Shown: positions 23,568-37,849 of the stretch, piece after piece
How the letters are laid out: each line of letters begins with the position of its first letter
Position numbering within the stretch: position 1 is the first letter of the stretch
Origin: Clitopilus passeckerianus
Lineage: Eukaryota; Basidiomycota; Agaricomycetes; Agaricales; Entolomataceae
DNA: 64,000 nt
Direction: 5' to 3'
NCBI GenBank assembly: GCA_944990035.1
Contig: CALYLX010000152.1
Span: 186,001-250,000 of the forward strand
The notes under the pieces: model-generated
Database searches by the model: none
The model's input: the letters and a program-made list of their open reading frames with translations, nothing else
What the model was told of the DNA's origin: nothing
Program-made: the position numbers and the translations under genes

Positions 23568-24970
23568 TTAAAGATCTCTGCCAGCCGATCCACTACTGAT
23601 AGGCTCCATGGAATAAGAGTTGGCGGTGTCCTCACTGACGGTAACATCAACCTTCGTCAAGTGGTAGTATTCTGTGACGGCTTTCTGGGTGTGGACGAGA
23701 ATAAGAACCATAACGGGATAGAAGGACTGTCAAGGGTACGTCATTACTAGGCTTTTTCAATGAGAATAGACAGCACTAACGCTGATGGAAGAAATGGATT
23801 GAACGATGGCTCCTGTTGCGAGACCTGCCGCAGAGCCTCGCAAATTTCCGTGATCAATAAGAGTTTGAAGCAGGTAGCCCAAGAACTGGATGGCGCATTA
23901 GCTTGCCTCCCTTTTCCGAAGCCTTGGAAGAACATACCTCGAAGGCGCAGAAGAATACACCCGACTCGACGATGATGAGCAAGGCTTTCTGGACAGGGGA
24001 TACCCTACGGGCTAGTCTGCGGTCTCTCGAAGAAATAAGGCGTCGATGCCTCCTGCAAATCACGAAATGCGCGTGAGGCGAACGAGTCATAGGCAAAGAA
24101 GGGTTTTACTGACCATAGTTTATACCCAATCAGAAATGTTGCAACTGCATTCGTTCCGATAGACAAGTACCCTCCAATAATATTAATGAGTGAAATAGCA
24201 GCCGCGCCGCCTGTGACGAATTCGTGCCAATTCTTATACCAGGCCAGGAATACCACAACAGTTATAGATGTTGCTAGAAGTCAAAACACAATCAGACCGC
24301 GTTGTAGAAGCACAACAAAGAATTCATACCAACGGTCCCCAGCAGCAGCAGTAGAGGTAACACCATTAGGTACGACCGATCTCCAAACAGGACCCAAGCT
24401 CTCCAAACGACAATGGCGTCGCTCACGCAGATCTAACAGAAACTATAAGCATGTTACATTCAAGAATGCATTCTATACTTACAGCTAGCTGTTCGCCCCA
24501 ATCTGCAACAACGTCGCCTTGAAATATGTGTCTTGTAATTGAATCTGGTCGTTTCCTTCCAATCGTGAAGCCTTCAGCGGCCAAATCCGCAATGATGTTA
24601 AAGGTTTGCATTGCGGCTGCCATGATTGTAATCTTGCCAGCCAGAATAAAGATTGCCATTACGAAGCAGAAGATTGTTGCTAGAGTCATGACCTTGGTTG
24701 AGCGGGATTGGAATCCTCGGCGCCTGGAGGACAAGTCGAGTCTTTCGTCAGCGAACCTGTTACGCTCAGCGCAAGTGGAACACACCAAAAGATGTATCCT
24801 GCAAAGGAAAACATCGGAATAGAGATACCTGTCAAGGACCCTTCAGTAATGAGCGACAAATCTGTCAAACAGCACTCACCAAAGAAAATGCTTGCTATTG
24901 AAACTAGAACGACATGACCGCTTACAGTAACCTCCGCTGTACGGAGCTGAACCACCTCATTTGGTGTCAT
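23568..24970 (-). CDS. Multi-pass membrane protein of unknown function (basidiomycete 7TM-like)
   Basis: Several exons join from MTPNEVVQLRTAEVTVSGHV to SMEPISSGSAGRDL. Hydrophobic segments include VVLVSIASIFFGISIPMFSF, VMTLATIFCFVMAIFILAGK, SYLMVLPLLLLLGTVG, AISLINIIGGYLSIGTNAVA, ALLIIVESGVFFCAF and FYPVMVLILVHTQKA, consistent with about seven membrane spans. Motifs such as SDAIVVWRAWVLF, TNAVATFLIGYKLW and YPVMVLILVH recur in a large family of uncharacterised basidiomycete membrane proteins. I recognise the family but know no function for it. Internal exon borders are partly uncertain. Confidence 0.65.
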
Positions 24971-25653
24971 GTCTGCTCACCAAAGCCGCCCAGGTGCGGC
25001 CTAACTGCAATCGATGGTGGAAGACGGGTGGAATTCGTTGCTGACGTTCGACAAGAGGTATAAGGCCTGAGGCCTGAGGACCCTGATTGCATTAGTTTTA
25101 CCGAAGATGCCGGAATGTGCCCTCGAAAGGAGGATGATCAATGGCGACCCTCTCCACCACTAAACAGGCTAGTCCCGTAATATTCGAAGGCATCAACCCC
25201 ACGGTGCGGCCGGACGAGGTGTGGATTCTCAAACCAGCCGGCACAGCGTTTCAGTAGAGCACGGAAGGTAATGCGCATGAAAGCAAAGCAGACAGGACCT
25301 CGCAATTAGGGCCTCAGCATTGAGTTTCGAGAACCCCGTGGTGACATCGGCGTGAATCCCTTGATGGTGGTTGATGATAGGAATATTTAGGCGCCAGTCA
25401 TCTAAGTGGCGGTGGCAGGAGAGGATCTCTTGCACGTTTCCGTCAAACTTAGAGGTTGTTGGATCGACTCAACCATCAATCGGATATGGCCTTGCAGCAA
25501 TACGAGGTCAGAATTAAATCAAAACCCCTTCATGCTTGACAGCTAACCTTTTGATAGTTGAAGTGAGATTCACTTGACGTGCCAATTTAATCAGTGCTAA
25601 TCGACGTCAGTGCATCGGACCACACTCATGAACACCAGCAAGAAGCCGAGGCC
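24971..25653. other. intergenic region
   Basis: This lies upstream of the membrane protein gene (-) and of a small hypothetical reading frame (+). No conserved exon is seen. Confidence 0.5.
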
Positions 25654-25992
25654 ATGGCTTTGGCCCAGAGCCCTGAGTTGCGGGACTTTTTCCACCGGTT
25701 ACTAGAGACCAGAGATAGAGAGAAGCTTGAGCAATATCCACCCGCTGATACCACCAGGCCAACCAACCGCGTTTTCAAATCGGTCGTGCCTGATGAGCAG
25801 ACTCTTAAGTTGCAGGAGTTTTTCCGCCAGTTGCTAGAGGCGGGAGATAAAGGGAAGCGTCAGCAACATCCACCCGCTGATTCCACCTGGTTTCCTGACC
25901 ACACTTTCGCATCCGTCGACCCCGGTGAGGAGACTACAAGTCAAGCGCCTCGCGAGCCAGAATATTCGAACGAGGTACAGCGGCCGGCATAG
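25654..25992 (+). CDS. Small hypothetical protein with an internal duplication
   Basis: From ATG at 25654 (MALAQSPELRDFFHRLLE) there are 112 residues. Two related units of about 43 residues follow each other: ELRDFFHRLLETRDREKLEQ ... PPADTTRP, then KLQEFFRQLLEAGDKGKRQQ ... PPADSTWF. The frame is open for 20 codons upstream of this ATG without another ATG, so a 5' exon may be missing. No signal peptide or known domain is seen. The internal repeat argues that the frame has been translated, but I cannot name a family. Confidence 0.4.
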   Translation: MALAQSPELRDFFHRLLETRDREKLEQYPPADTTRPTNRVFKSVVPDEQTLKLQEFFRQLLEAGDKGKRQQHPPADSTWFPDHTFASVDPGEETTSQAPREPEYSNEVQRPA

Positions 25993-26652
25993 TAAAATGG
26001 CAGAGATCTCTCTCATTCATAAGAACAGCCAAGCACATTCAGTTCGATCGATATTACAGGATCAACTCTATGTATGTTTTCCGGGATTCTTTGTTCATTC
26101 TTTTGTGGCTTAATCCTATGGAACCTGACGGTCTAGCATCTGAAGGCTCGATAACAATAATGTCTGGTAACATTCAATATCATCACACTGGAAATCAGTG
26201 GTTAGGCTTTGGAGTAGGAGCCTGTTCAAATCTGTTAGTCGTGAGTTTGTCCAGCTCCTTTCCGCCATACTTGCTTTCTTACTCTTCTTACTCGTTTCCT
26301 CCTAGGTAAGCATGATTGGAAGCCAGTTCCAGTCTCTTGTAGGCCAATCCGGTTTTACAGTCTGGCGCCTAGTCCCCACTGACAGTTCCTACCCTAGGAC
26401 CATGCTCACGAACGCTGTGGTTGTCCTACGAACAGCATGGCATCTATGTCATGGCGTCGGGAAATGGACTTGATCATACTTCCAATTGCTCGTCCCGCTG
26501 CGGAGTACAGCCTTCTCCTCACGTTACTCGCTCTAATCTGGAAGCGCTGGGTACTCTCGAGAACTGGCTCACAGTAGCCTGGCTGGGATTGGTCGCCCCG
26601 TAATCAAGTATAATATATTGATTCCTGTTAGAAATAATCCTATAAATAATCG
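25993..26652. other. intergenic region with no confident gene
   Basis: Short open frames here (for example one from about 26160) lack family features and consistent splice partners. It also holds the 3' flank of the RAD4/DPB11 gene. Confidence 0.45.
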
Positions 26653-29600
26653 TCAATGACCAGCAATCCGGGAACTCCTTCTCCTGAGCGTCTCCCCGCC
26701 ACTGGAAGTAGCCTCTGCCCCGCAGTCAGAGACGCCAGGCCCAGTGACATTCAGCAGCTGCATTAGCCGCAGCTTTTCTTCCCTCTGCTTTGGGTCCTCG
26801 TATGTTACATGCAAGGCGTCATCCAGAGGTTCGGCCTCCATCGGATTAGGCTCGTCAAGGGCGTTGAATGGATTCGTTATCTCGTCAAAATTCTCCGCCA
26901 AGTCAGCGTTGGACTGTTGTCGGGAGGTAGCCTGGAGGGAGCAATCGTTAAGTGACTCCCTAAGCAATAAATCTCCGATGAGAATTACCTTTGGTCTCGG
27001 TCTTGGCCTCTTGCCTTTTCTCGTGACAGGGTCTTCTGGGGGAGGTCGCTTTCCAAGTAGTGAAGAAATATTATCGTGAAGGGCCCTTGTAACCTCTTCT
27101 GGAATAACCGGCGATGATACCTGCTTCAGAGGTGATCGCGACCGGGGTGATATTCTCATTGGTGATGGAGACTTTGACGAAGGTATTCGAATTTGAGTTC
27201 TCTCCCGCTCCACGTCTCTGTTCGTAAGCCTTTGGGATCGCCGCGAGCTAGATTGAGGTGGTATCGGCTGTGACTTCGCATGAGGTAAATGGCGTTGAGG
27301 TGTTGTCCTGATGACTGGGGTCGACATGCTTCGAGTGGGTGTTATTTGCTGGGCGCCTCCAAGGAGCCCGGTTGGCCGCCCAAAAGGTTGTGGTGCAGAT
27401 TGTGTTCTTGGATGAGAGGGTGTCTTCGGGTAGTGATCCTCAGGGATTGACTCTACGAAGGCGGAGTCTGGCATCTCATCTGTTTGAAATGTGTGAGCAC
27501 TTTCGACCTGGAAGAGGAAATGTATACTGACCAACGACATCCATATATGTATCTCCCTTTTCCATTGGCTTTATGTCGACAGCTCGACCTTTACCCTTGT
27601 CTAAGGTACGGCTTCTTCTCGGCGTCTTTACTGGGCTTGCAGCTGGAGCGACAGGTCCATCAACGAGGTGATTTTCTCCGGAAGGAATTCGGCCTGTTCG
27701 AGCCATGGAAGCTAGCCACTCCATCTTGATGACAGGAATACCCCATTCACAAGCCTTGTCGTACTTGGCTCCGGATCCCGAAGGACACAAGAGGTGAGTG
27801 GACTTTTTGGAGAAGCCTTTCGCCAGGTTTATGCCTTGTAAGAGCAATAATGACGGGTAAATAAAAATGTTCAGAGGAAAAGCCGATGCACCGACCTAGA
27901 GCTCGAAGAAGCCTGCCAGTCCAGCAAACCTCTGATTGGTCCAAGCCAGAGAAGCTAACGGTCATATTTTCAGCGCCCTGAATGGGCAACTGAACCCCAA
28001 TCGGTGTAAAAGTGATGCTGTCTTCCGCCGGACATATCTTCTCCGCAAAAATGCATCGCTCAAGCCAACATTCAGTCCGGTATTTGGCTCTTTGAGACTC
28101 GTCAAGTTCTTCTCTGTAAAGCTTGCTTCCACTGTAGAAGTATTCACATGTCAGCTCAGAACTTGCCAAAAGTTTGCATCACAAACCTGACGAGTCGAAC
28201 AATGATGAAATCCACTTCTTCGTCGGCTGCACCGAGCATTATTCGTCCTCCATGCTCCTCCACAGCTTTCCTGACGACTGGGCCCTTGGCCTCTCCCAAA
28301 GCAACGAATTTCAACCCAGCAAAGAGATTCAACAGATTTGAACTTCTTCCCGACGTCGAACCCTCTCCACGCTTCTCCTGCACCCGCTGATTGACTGGTG
28401 ACATGAACGAATCCGCTGGTTCCGCCCTGCCCTCAACCGCCGCGACCGTCTTCGTCCGCCTGAAAGGTTGCGTCCGAGTCGACTCCAAAGGTACTTTCGG
28501 TGGAGCAAATGAGTTTGCGCGTCGGAACTGGGCAATTACGCTTTTGTTGTTGGTCATTTCATCGTCTTCGTCAGCCATGGCCATGGGAGGGGGTCGAGCT
28601 TTCGTTGGACTCCGTATTAGCGCGCCATCAGCGACTTCATAGCCCCGACGTCCAAGAAGGTTGCCCCAGACATGCAGGGTTGTAGCGGGCAGTCTAACAA
28701 TATTTGCAGGCTCTTCTTCTGGCAAATTTGTGTCGTCTGATTCCGTGTCCAGAGACGATGAAGGCTCGAGTTCTTGGTCGGGGTTAGAGGATGGCGGAAG
28801 CGGTTCTGAAGTTTAACATGCAGATTTAGTCCGATTGTTCTCAGATAGCAAGCAGGGCGTTGAACAGACCTGTTATCTTCTTCTTGGGCTGCGGACGAGG
28901 TCCTCTCACTCTATATGTTGCTTCATCCCAGCACCCTAATAGTAGCCGGTGAGTTCTGCGAAGAAAACAATAAATAATGCAAAGGAATATACCTCCGAAT
29001 TCCAGAGAATCCCAGAACCACTCCTCCCACACCAGGTGAACATTTGCTTCCTTCCTTTCGTTGAACTTCTCAGCATACTTCATCTTTTCCGTCTCTGCGT
29101 CGCCAGCGCATAAGAGGTGCGTGACTCTGACTGGCCTCTCAAGGTTTTTGACGTAACTACCGCCATGCTTCGAGACCAGGCGGCTGATTTCACTTCTTGC
29201 AGTTGCATCCATATCCCCAGATATACACAGTACAACGTGGGAGAAGACTGGCAATCGGTGGTTCTCAATGGTCTGATACCGACGTCAGTCGCATTCCAGG
29301 CCTCGGTGACAAGGAGCCAACTCACCTCTTCCAGGTCTACATCGTCCCCTCGCAGCCAGATTTGATAACAAACATCGACCCAGGTAGGCCGTAGGATTGG
29401 TATTTTGCGTTCTACTGCACACTAAGAGGATTTCATGTTAATCAAGGTAATGAGACTAAGCAATGAATGTTGTCATACCTGGTATTTTGGCCCTCCATGT
29501 CCTTCCGCAACCAAATGGGTGACTCGGTCCGTGAATGCGCTGACACATATTGCTCCAAGTTCAACAGCTTGCTTGAATACGGTTGGCTAGATAGACATTT

Positions 29601-29902
29601 AAAAGGAGCAATAAATCGACGCGTAAGGGAACCTACTTTATCTGCTACTCCAGTTGCACTTATCACCATTCCCTTGAATGGCCTCGGACAAAAGTCAATG
29701 ATGGCAGTATCATCGCTTCCTATCTGACTATCCTCTGCCAGACACGCAGGAGATTCTGTCCGACGAAGTCGTTGTAACGCGCCTTCCTGAGCTGGTCGTA
29801 GCTTGACGTTTGGCACCTGAGGTTTCTGGGGTGAGCACAGTTCCGAGTCGTTGCACCTGATGAGCACGTTACCTTGTGCGACTTGTTCGACCTGCGCCTC
29901 AT
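26653..29902 (-). CDS. BRCT-repeat DNA replication and checkpoint protein (Rad4/Dpb11/TopBP1 family)
   Basis: The start MRRRSNKSHK is a 10-codon exon (29902-29873) joined across a 47-nt intron to KPQVPNVKLRPAQEG. Four BRCT domains follow in order: FKGMVISATGVADK with VTHLVAEGHGGPKYQ and PILRPTWVDVCY; FSHVVLCISGDMDATARSEI with VTHLLCAGDAETEKMKYA and HLVWEEWFWDSLEFG; LFAGLKFVALGEAKGPVVRK with a late ECWLERC; and MTVSFSGLDQ with KSTHLLCPSGSGAKYDKACE and MEWLASMARTGRIP. A long disordered C-terminus follows, rich in Ser/Pro/Arg with basic RKGKRPRPRPK. This layout is that of Rad4/Cut5 and Dpb11, nuclear scaffolds that bind phosphorylated Sld3/Rad9-type partners in replication initiation and the DNA damage checkpoint. 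The start is 291 bp from the divergent lipase start. Confidence 0.85.
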
Positions 29903-30192
29903 TGTCGAATTCTGCGAGGTATTGGAGCCTCAGCGTTAAAGGCTCGCCGCCACGATGAGCGTCAATGCAATACTCGTGATGGTACCCACTGGCCAACCAG
30001 AGCGTCACGTATGAGCCTGCCCTAAAGGCTTCACGTGAGCATATTGGATTTCCAAACGGATCAAGCACTCGGTCCTTAGCTCCGACGTGCCTGTGGACAT
30101 CTTGCTTGAACGTCGATGCGTTCCAAACTTGTTAGACAACCGTGAAGAGCCTCTTTGTAACGAACGACGAGCTTGAACCTACCACTTCTCTC

Positions 30193-31559
30193 ATGAGCGT
30201 TATTCTTGATAGCCAAGGTTCTCAAACAGCTGAGAGCCCATGCAAATGTCAACCAATCACCAAGGGTAAGGCATTGGTGTCAGTCACCGAGACTCCTGGC
30301 CCATAACGGCATAAATTACCGCAGAACTTTACGATGATCTGGTTCACTACGTCAAATATGCCTCGTCTGCCTATAACATTGTCTGCCCCCGTCCCAACGG
30401 GAACACCCTCGTTCTGCTGGTAATCCCGAAAAGCTCGCCCGCTCGCTGCAATCCGCTGAAGATTGTTTAGATCTCCAACCCTCTAAGCGACATCCAAGGC
30501 TTCATTGCTCGTGATGACAAGCGAAAGGAGATTGTGATTGCACTCCGAGGAAGGTCAGTCAAATCCTACCAAAGATGTTTCTCCGGGCCCTCAGCTCTCT
30601 TGCATTAGTTTGTCAGTAACCGACTTCTTGCTGGACACTCAAGTACTCCTAATACCCCTGAAGACGCCCGGGGTTGATGCGCCTCGTAAGTTTACCTCCA
30701 CGCTCGCTCCTAATGAACTGAACTGTGAACTCTTTTCTTCAGCTGGCACCCGAGTCCATACCGGCTTTCTCTTAGCGTGAGTCCAACCAAACATCGTCAA
30801 GCAGTTTCTCACCAGGGCAAAACAGATGGGATTCGATCTACCTCGAGGTGTACACAGCCGTGTCGATTCAGCTTCAAAAACACCCGGAGTATGCTGTGGT
30901 CACCGTAGGACACTCGTTAGGAGGCGCGCTCGCAACATTAGCTGCCATTTCTATGAAATGCAACGTATCAGCTCGGTAATGGGTTTTCCAAATGACTACG
31001 TCTGGCTCTGATCTCCCTTGGCACACAGAGAAGTTAGAATGTATACATTTGGCGCTCCGAGAGTAGGGGTGAGCCTTCCTTGACATCTTCTCGCTGTAAC
31101 GGTGCTGATGGCTTGCAGAATAAAGTGTTTGGTGAATACCTAAATGCCGAGTTTGGCTCGGACTCGTATCGAGGTAGGCATATAGCTAGTCCTTTTTAAC
31201 CTTGCGTACTTACCGTCACTCTAAAGTTGTCCACACCAACGACGGGTATAAACCCTTTCTTACCCCCTTCGCTCCCATCCGCATCTGACCTATTTATCCA
31301 GAGCACCAACCGTCATTCCTACATCCTTGGGCTACCACCACCACGGCGTCGAATATTGGCAGAAGGAAGAACCACCATGTGCTAACACTGTAGTCCGCTG
31401 TTCACCCGACGGCGAGGACCCAACGTGCTCTGCTTCTATTCCGTCAAGGGGTATAAACCCCGCTCATGTTACGGTGAGTACCTGTAAGCAAGGAAAGGTC
31501 ATTTACTAATGGTTTCACAGTATCTGGGCATTGCAATGTCTACGCCTTTCTGTTTCTAG
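30193..31559 (+). CDS. Fungal class 3 lipase / feruloyl-esterase-like hydrolase
   Basis: Exons rebuilt from splice consensus give: ELYDDLVHYVKYASSAYNIV; CPRPNGNTLV; DIQGFIARDDKRKEIVIALR; VTDFLLDTQVLLIPLKTPG; AVVTVGHSLGGALATLAAIS; VRMYTFGAPRVGNKVFGEYL; HTNDGAPTVIPTSLGYHHHG; and CSASIPSRGINPAHVTYLG. The GHSLGG elbow carries the nucleophilic Ser. The Asp of HTNDG and the final NPAHVTYLG His complete a plausible triad. These enzymes hydrolyse triacylglycerols or related esters and are usually secreted. The first in-frame ATG (30193, MSVILDSQGSQTAESPC) does not give a signal peptide, and an in-frame stop lies 60 bp upstream. Either a 5' exon is missing from my model or this copy is intracellular. 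Confidence 0.8.
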
Positions 31560-31678
31560 ATGTCATGAAATTGGGCTGTAGTGATTTCCTTCAATGGTAC
31601 AATTTGTATTCTTCCAAATTCTATGTATTATACAACGGGATCCCTATCGAGGTTGAAATGTTGACGCACGCCTCGAAT

Positions 31679-33263
31679 CTATAACTCTCCCACTTTCTTA
31701 ATACCTTTAATCGGCAACCTCTCGTTCCTCCTCCAAAACTCCACCATAATTTCAGCAAGCTTCGTCGGATCATCCTATATGAAACCACTTTTATGAGTCC
31801 CGATCTAAGCACGGCCGGATGCACTGACCTCTTGTACCATATGCCCGACTCCAGGGATAACAACCATTTGGAACTTGCCCTGCATCTGCCCAATCATGAG
31901 CTCGTTATCTAGACGATCAGTTCCCGCCAGGACCAGAAGACGCGCAGCTCGCGCTGACAGGAAGGTCGACGAAAGTCCTTTAAACCAGCCTGCATGGATG
32001 TTAAATTTAAAGGCCAACTGAGAAAACAGGTCGTCTCGAACGTACTCATCCAATAAGGAGCCGTGCTTCTTAGTGGTGTCCTCCATTTATACGGGAACAC
32101 TGCTCCAGGGGTATCGTCTTTGACGAAGATCGGTGGAATAGAAATACGAGCTGAGTGCGCATTTCGGCTCGTCTTTGTGGATACACTAGGAGTAGTGAAA
32201 CATATTTAGGCTCTGTAACAGAGGATGAAAAATTAGGTACGTACTGCCATTCTACAGCAGCCTCGATGCTACCAAACCCGTCCGGACGGGCATTTAATAA
32301 ACTGTGCATGTGTGGGAGCGCGTCTACCGCAGACCCTACAACGCAGATCAGCATTTGTATAGAGGCAAACAATCTGCGAGCCTACCTTCGACGACATCAA
32401 TGACTGTGACGCCGGTAATCCGATACTTGTGCTCTAAGAGAACGGGACAACTTCTAGTTACCACAGACCCTCCCATGCTGTGTCCTATTAACTAGGATTC
32501 AAGCGGATTAGTTGGTGCAAAGGCAGAAACTACAGGGGTTGCCCTACCACCAAGGTCGGAGCATCATCTGGATCAGGAAAGATCTTCATAATAAGAGCGG
32601 TAAAATCTTGTACGAGCGTATCGACAGAAAGGTCCTCATTTTCTTGAGCCTCTTCCGCAGTGGATTTAGTCTTCCCTATAAATCATGCTGTGAGCGAGGC
32701 GAGGCGAAAATTCTCCATATGCAACATACCATGTCTCCTAGCGTCCAGAGATAGTACGCCACATTCACCCCTAGTCATTGCCTCAACCTCTTTTGCGAAG
32801 CAAGCAAAGCTGAGCCCAGAGTATCCAGCACCGTGATGGCACACCATGACAGTACCATCTCTGAACGAAGCAGACACATTTCCACCTCGTTTTGGGTTTG
32901 GAGGGGTATAGTATACTCTAGCATCTAATTGTCTGGACTCCAGAGTGACCTGGATAGCTTCTGCGAAGAAACCGGATGCAGAGATAGGCGCAAATGCTGG
33001 GTTCGGTGGTCTTTGTTTTGAAGCATGAAGTGGTTTTCTTGCTGGCCTATCAAAAACAGCACGAAAATTCTTTGATTATTCGTCATACAGGTGCAGGGCT
33101 GTTGGTAACATGCTTACATCGCTGGTGGTCCCATTCCTGATCCTGGTAGATCGCCTAAGGAATCATTTTCTTCCTCTTCTTCGTCGTAGTCATCGTCGGT
33201 AGGAGGCAACGCTGGTAGTTTCGCTATACGGGCACTTAGAGCTGAACGATAGAGGTCGGACAT
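31679..33263 (-). CDS. PPE1: Protein phosphatase methylesterase 1
   Basis: The product starts [20 protein letters not shown], with an acidic [20 protein letters not shown] segment. Blocks then follow that are typical of PPME1: [118 protein letters not shown] and [19 protein letters not shown]. Ser in GHSMGG, Asp in AGTDRLD and His in GVGHMVQE form the catalytic triad. The enzyme removes the C-terminal methyl ester from the PP2A catalytic subunit. Several short introns separate the blocks. It is transcribed away from the DUF829 gene, with 172 bp between the starts. Confidence 0.93.
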
Positions 33264-33435
33264 GGTATAATCTAATAAAAAGGAGGAACCTCGAGACGGC
33301 GAAAGGCAAACCGCCAATTTGGGGCGCTGCCTTTGACTTTGACTTCGGCTTTGGCACCAAATAACGCGTGGTCCGGCTAACCTTTTGCCGAGAACGTTTG
33401 AGTTGACCTTGACTGCGCTAGGAGCGTTGTGTTCA

Positions 33436-34591
33436 ATGGGGGCTCCTTCTAACGTTGATAAACCTGTGGACCTTGGAAGCTTCAGTAAAATTGGGAATGG
33501 AGTCTACCTAAGGAGATCTGCATCACAGGCTGCTGGGAATGCAGATGAGCCAACGTAAGAGCTTCTTTTATTCCACTGTAACAAAATGGGCCTGACACAG
33601 ATTTTGGCAGCCTCATATTAACTTTCGGATGGAGTAGGTTCAATCAACTAGTAGTGCTATGCTTGACTAATAGTTACTTCTAGTGGGAGCGAAAATCTCT
33701 CATGTCTTCAAGTATACCCAATACCATACCCAGATGTATCCCTCAGCAGACCAAGTTATTGTGACTTCTGAAGCTTCCTTTTTCTGGAGCAGTGAAGCAA
33801 AGAACGTACGTATTCCTTGGAATTCACAATCGCATTGCTTATGGAACTCATTATTTCTACAGCGAAAACAGCTTGCACCTCTTGTAGACGCTCTCACCGC
33901 ACTCGGGCTTCTGTCCTTAAGTCAAACAGAACCACTCCAACCCCACCGTATCCTTATACATGCATTCTCAAACGGCGGATGCGCCCAGCTCCTTTGCCTC
34001 TCTCGCATTCTCTCTTCCTTGCCCAGCCATATCAAGATGGCCCCAATAACATCCGCCCTCGTGTTGGATTCTTGCCCAGGAATCGGGACATTCATGCACT
34101 CACACCGCGCATTTTACGCACTCTTCGCCCCGAGGTCAAAATCCATCCTCTCAAAGCTCATCATCCGGCCCATATTCAAACTCCTTGTAACCATCCTCGT
34201 CTCCGCACTCTACCTACGACTCCAACCTCTTCTGCTTTTCCGCAAACTGTTCCGAGGATCCTCGAAATCCAACACCACGGAATATACCAACCGCATAGTT
34301 CCTGGATTGGCATCTCCCATATTGTCAACGTATTCCAGCAACTCGCGACCTCTCACCTCGGCAACTACGCCGCGGCTGTACATCTATTCGAAGAAGGACC
34401 GCGTAGTTCCTGCTTATATTACGGTAGAACACATCCAGGAGGCCAAGGCCAGTGGTAACAGCGATATTCAGGAGGAGATTTTTGAGGACACAGACCATGT
34501 TATGCATGCCAGGGCGGACCCCGATAGATACTGGGGTGCAGTCAGGGCGCTATGGAAGCATGCGATTGATAAATCGCAGGTGCGGAACTAA
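33436..34591 (+). CDS. DUF829 / TMEM53-family alpha/beta-hydrolase-like protein
   Basis: Spliced product starts MGAPSNVDKPVDLGSFSKIG. The joined exon gives LILTFGWMGAKISHVFKYTQ, the family hallmark GWMGA. It continues with YPSADQVIVTSEASFFW, HAFSNGGCAQLLCLS (nucleophile elbow), VLDSCPG, PRLYIYSKKDRVVPA (acid) and DTDHVMHARADPDRYWGAV (histidine). A 57-nt in-frame segment after SSEAKN starts GTACGT and ends CTACAG, and is probably an intron. Hydrophobic FKLLVTILVSALYLRLQPLL suggests membrane association; TMEM53 relatives are nuclear-envelope or ER proteins. The reaction is unknown, although the Ser-Asp-His set is present. Confidence 0.8.
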
Positions 34592-34741
34592 ATTGAGATG
34601 AAGAATAGAGGAATTTTGGATATCTCCCGGAACTCATGCTTAATCTTGTATACCATATATTTTTTGTAATGTGCGTCCGTACGACCGTACACATTATGTG
34701 AATGGTCAATTATATGTTGCAGAAATGGAATCCCGATACGC

Positions 34742-37454
<2,713 letters not shown>

Positions 37455-37849
37455 TCCAGGCAGCCTTATCCCTCACCGTGACATCCATCTTAGCTGGGTA
37501 GGCCTTTACGATGGTTGTATATGAGCCTTTAAGGGGAGGGGTTGAGGTCAAATCTTGACGGGAAAAATGTGTTGTTTGGCTCAGGTGCCGATGCCAAATA
37601 CTGTACATGGATTGACGGAACTCGGACCGTCCCTGGCATGAACGCGCCTTGACCTGCCCTAAAGTCATCAAATCGCGCCCACATCGCTGTGGCATTGGCT
37701 TACCTAACTCTTTAATGAACAATGAACTCCAGCGAGGCCAGTTTACTGCTTGGCCATCTTTCACTGCCTTGTGTCAAAGCAGGACTCCATTGTCTGAAAA
37801 TACGGTATAATATACCTCGAAATGCAAGCCGAAGAGGTAAGAAATTATC

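Noticed and set aside
26070..26603. Possible gene around MSGNIQYHHTGNQW
   Set aside because: Short frames without consistent splice sites, family motifs or a signal peptide.
33817..34458. Plus-strand open frame of 213 codons overlapping the DUF829 gene
   Set aside because: Other frame of the same exon, Pro/Thr/Arg-rich without domain features; the DUF829 frame carries the conserved motifs.
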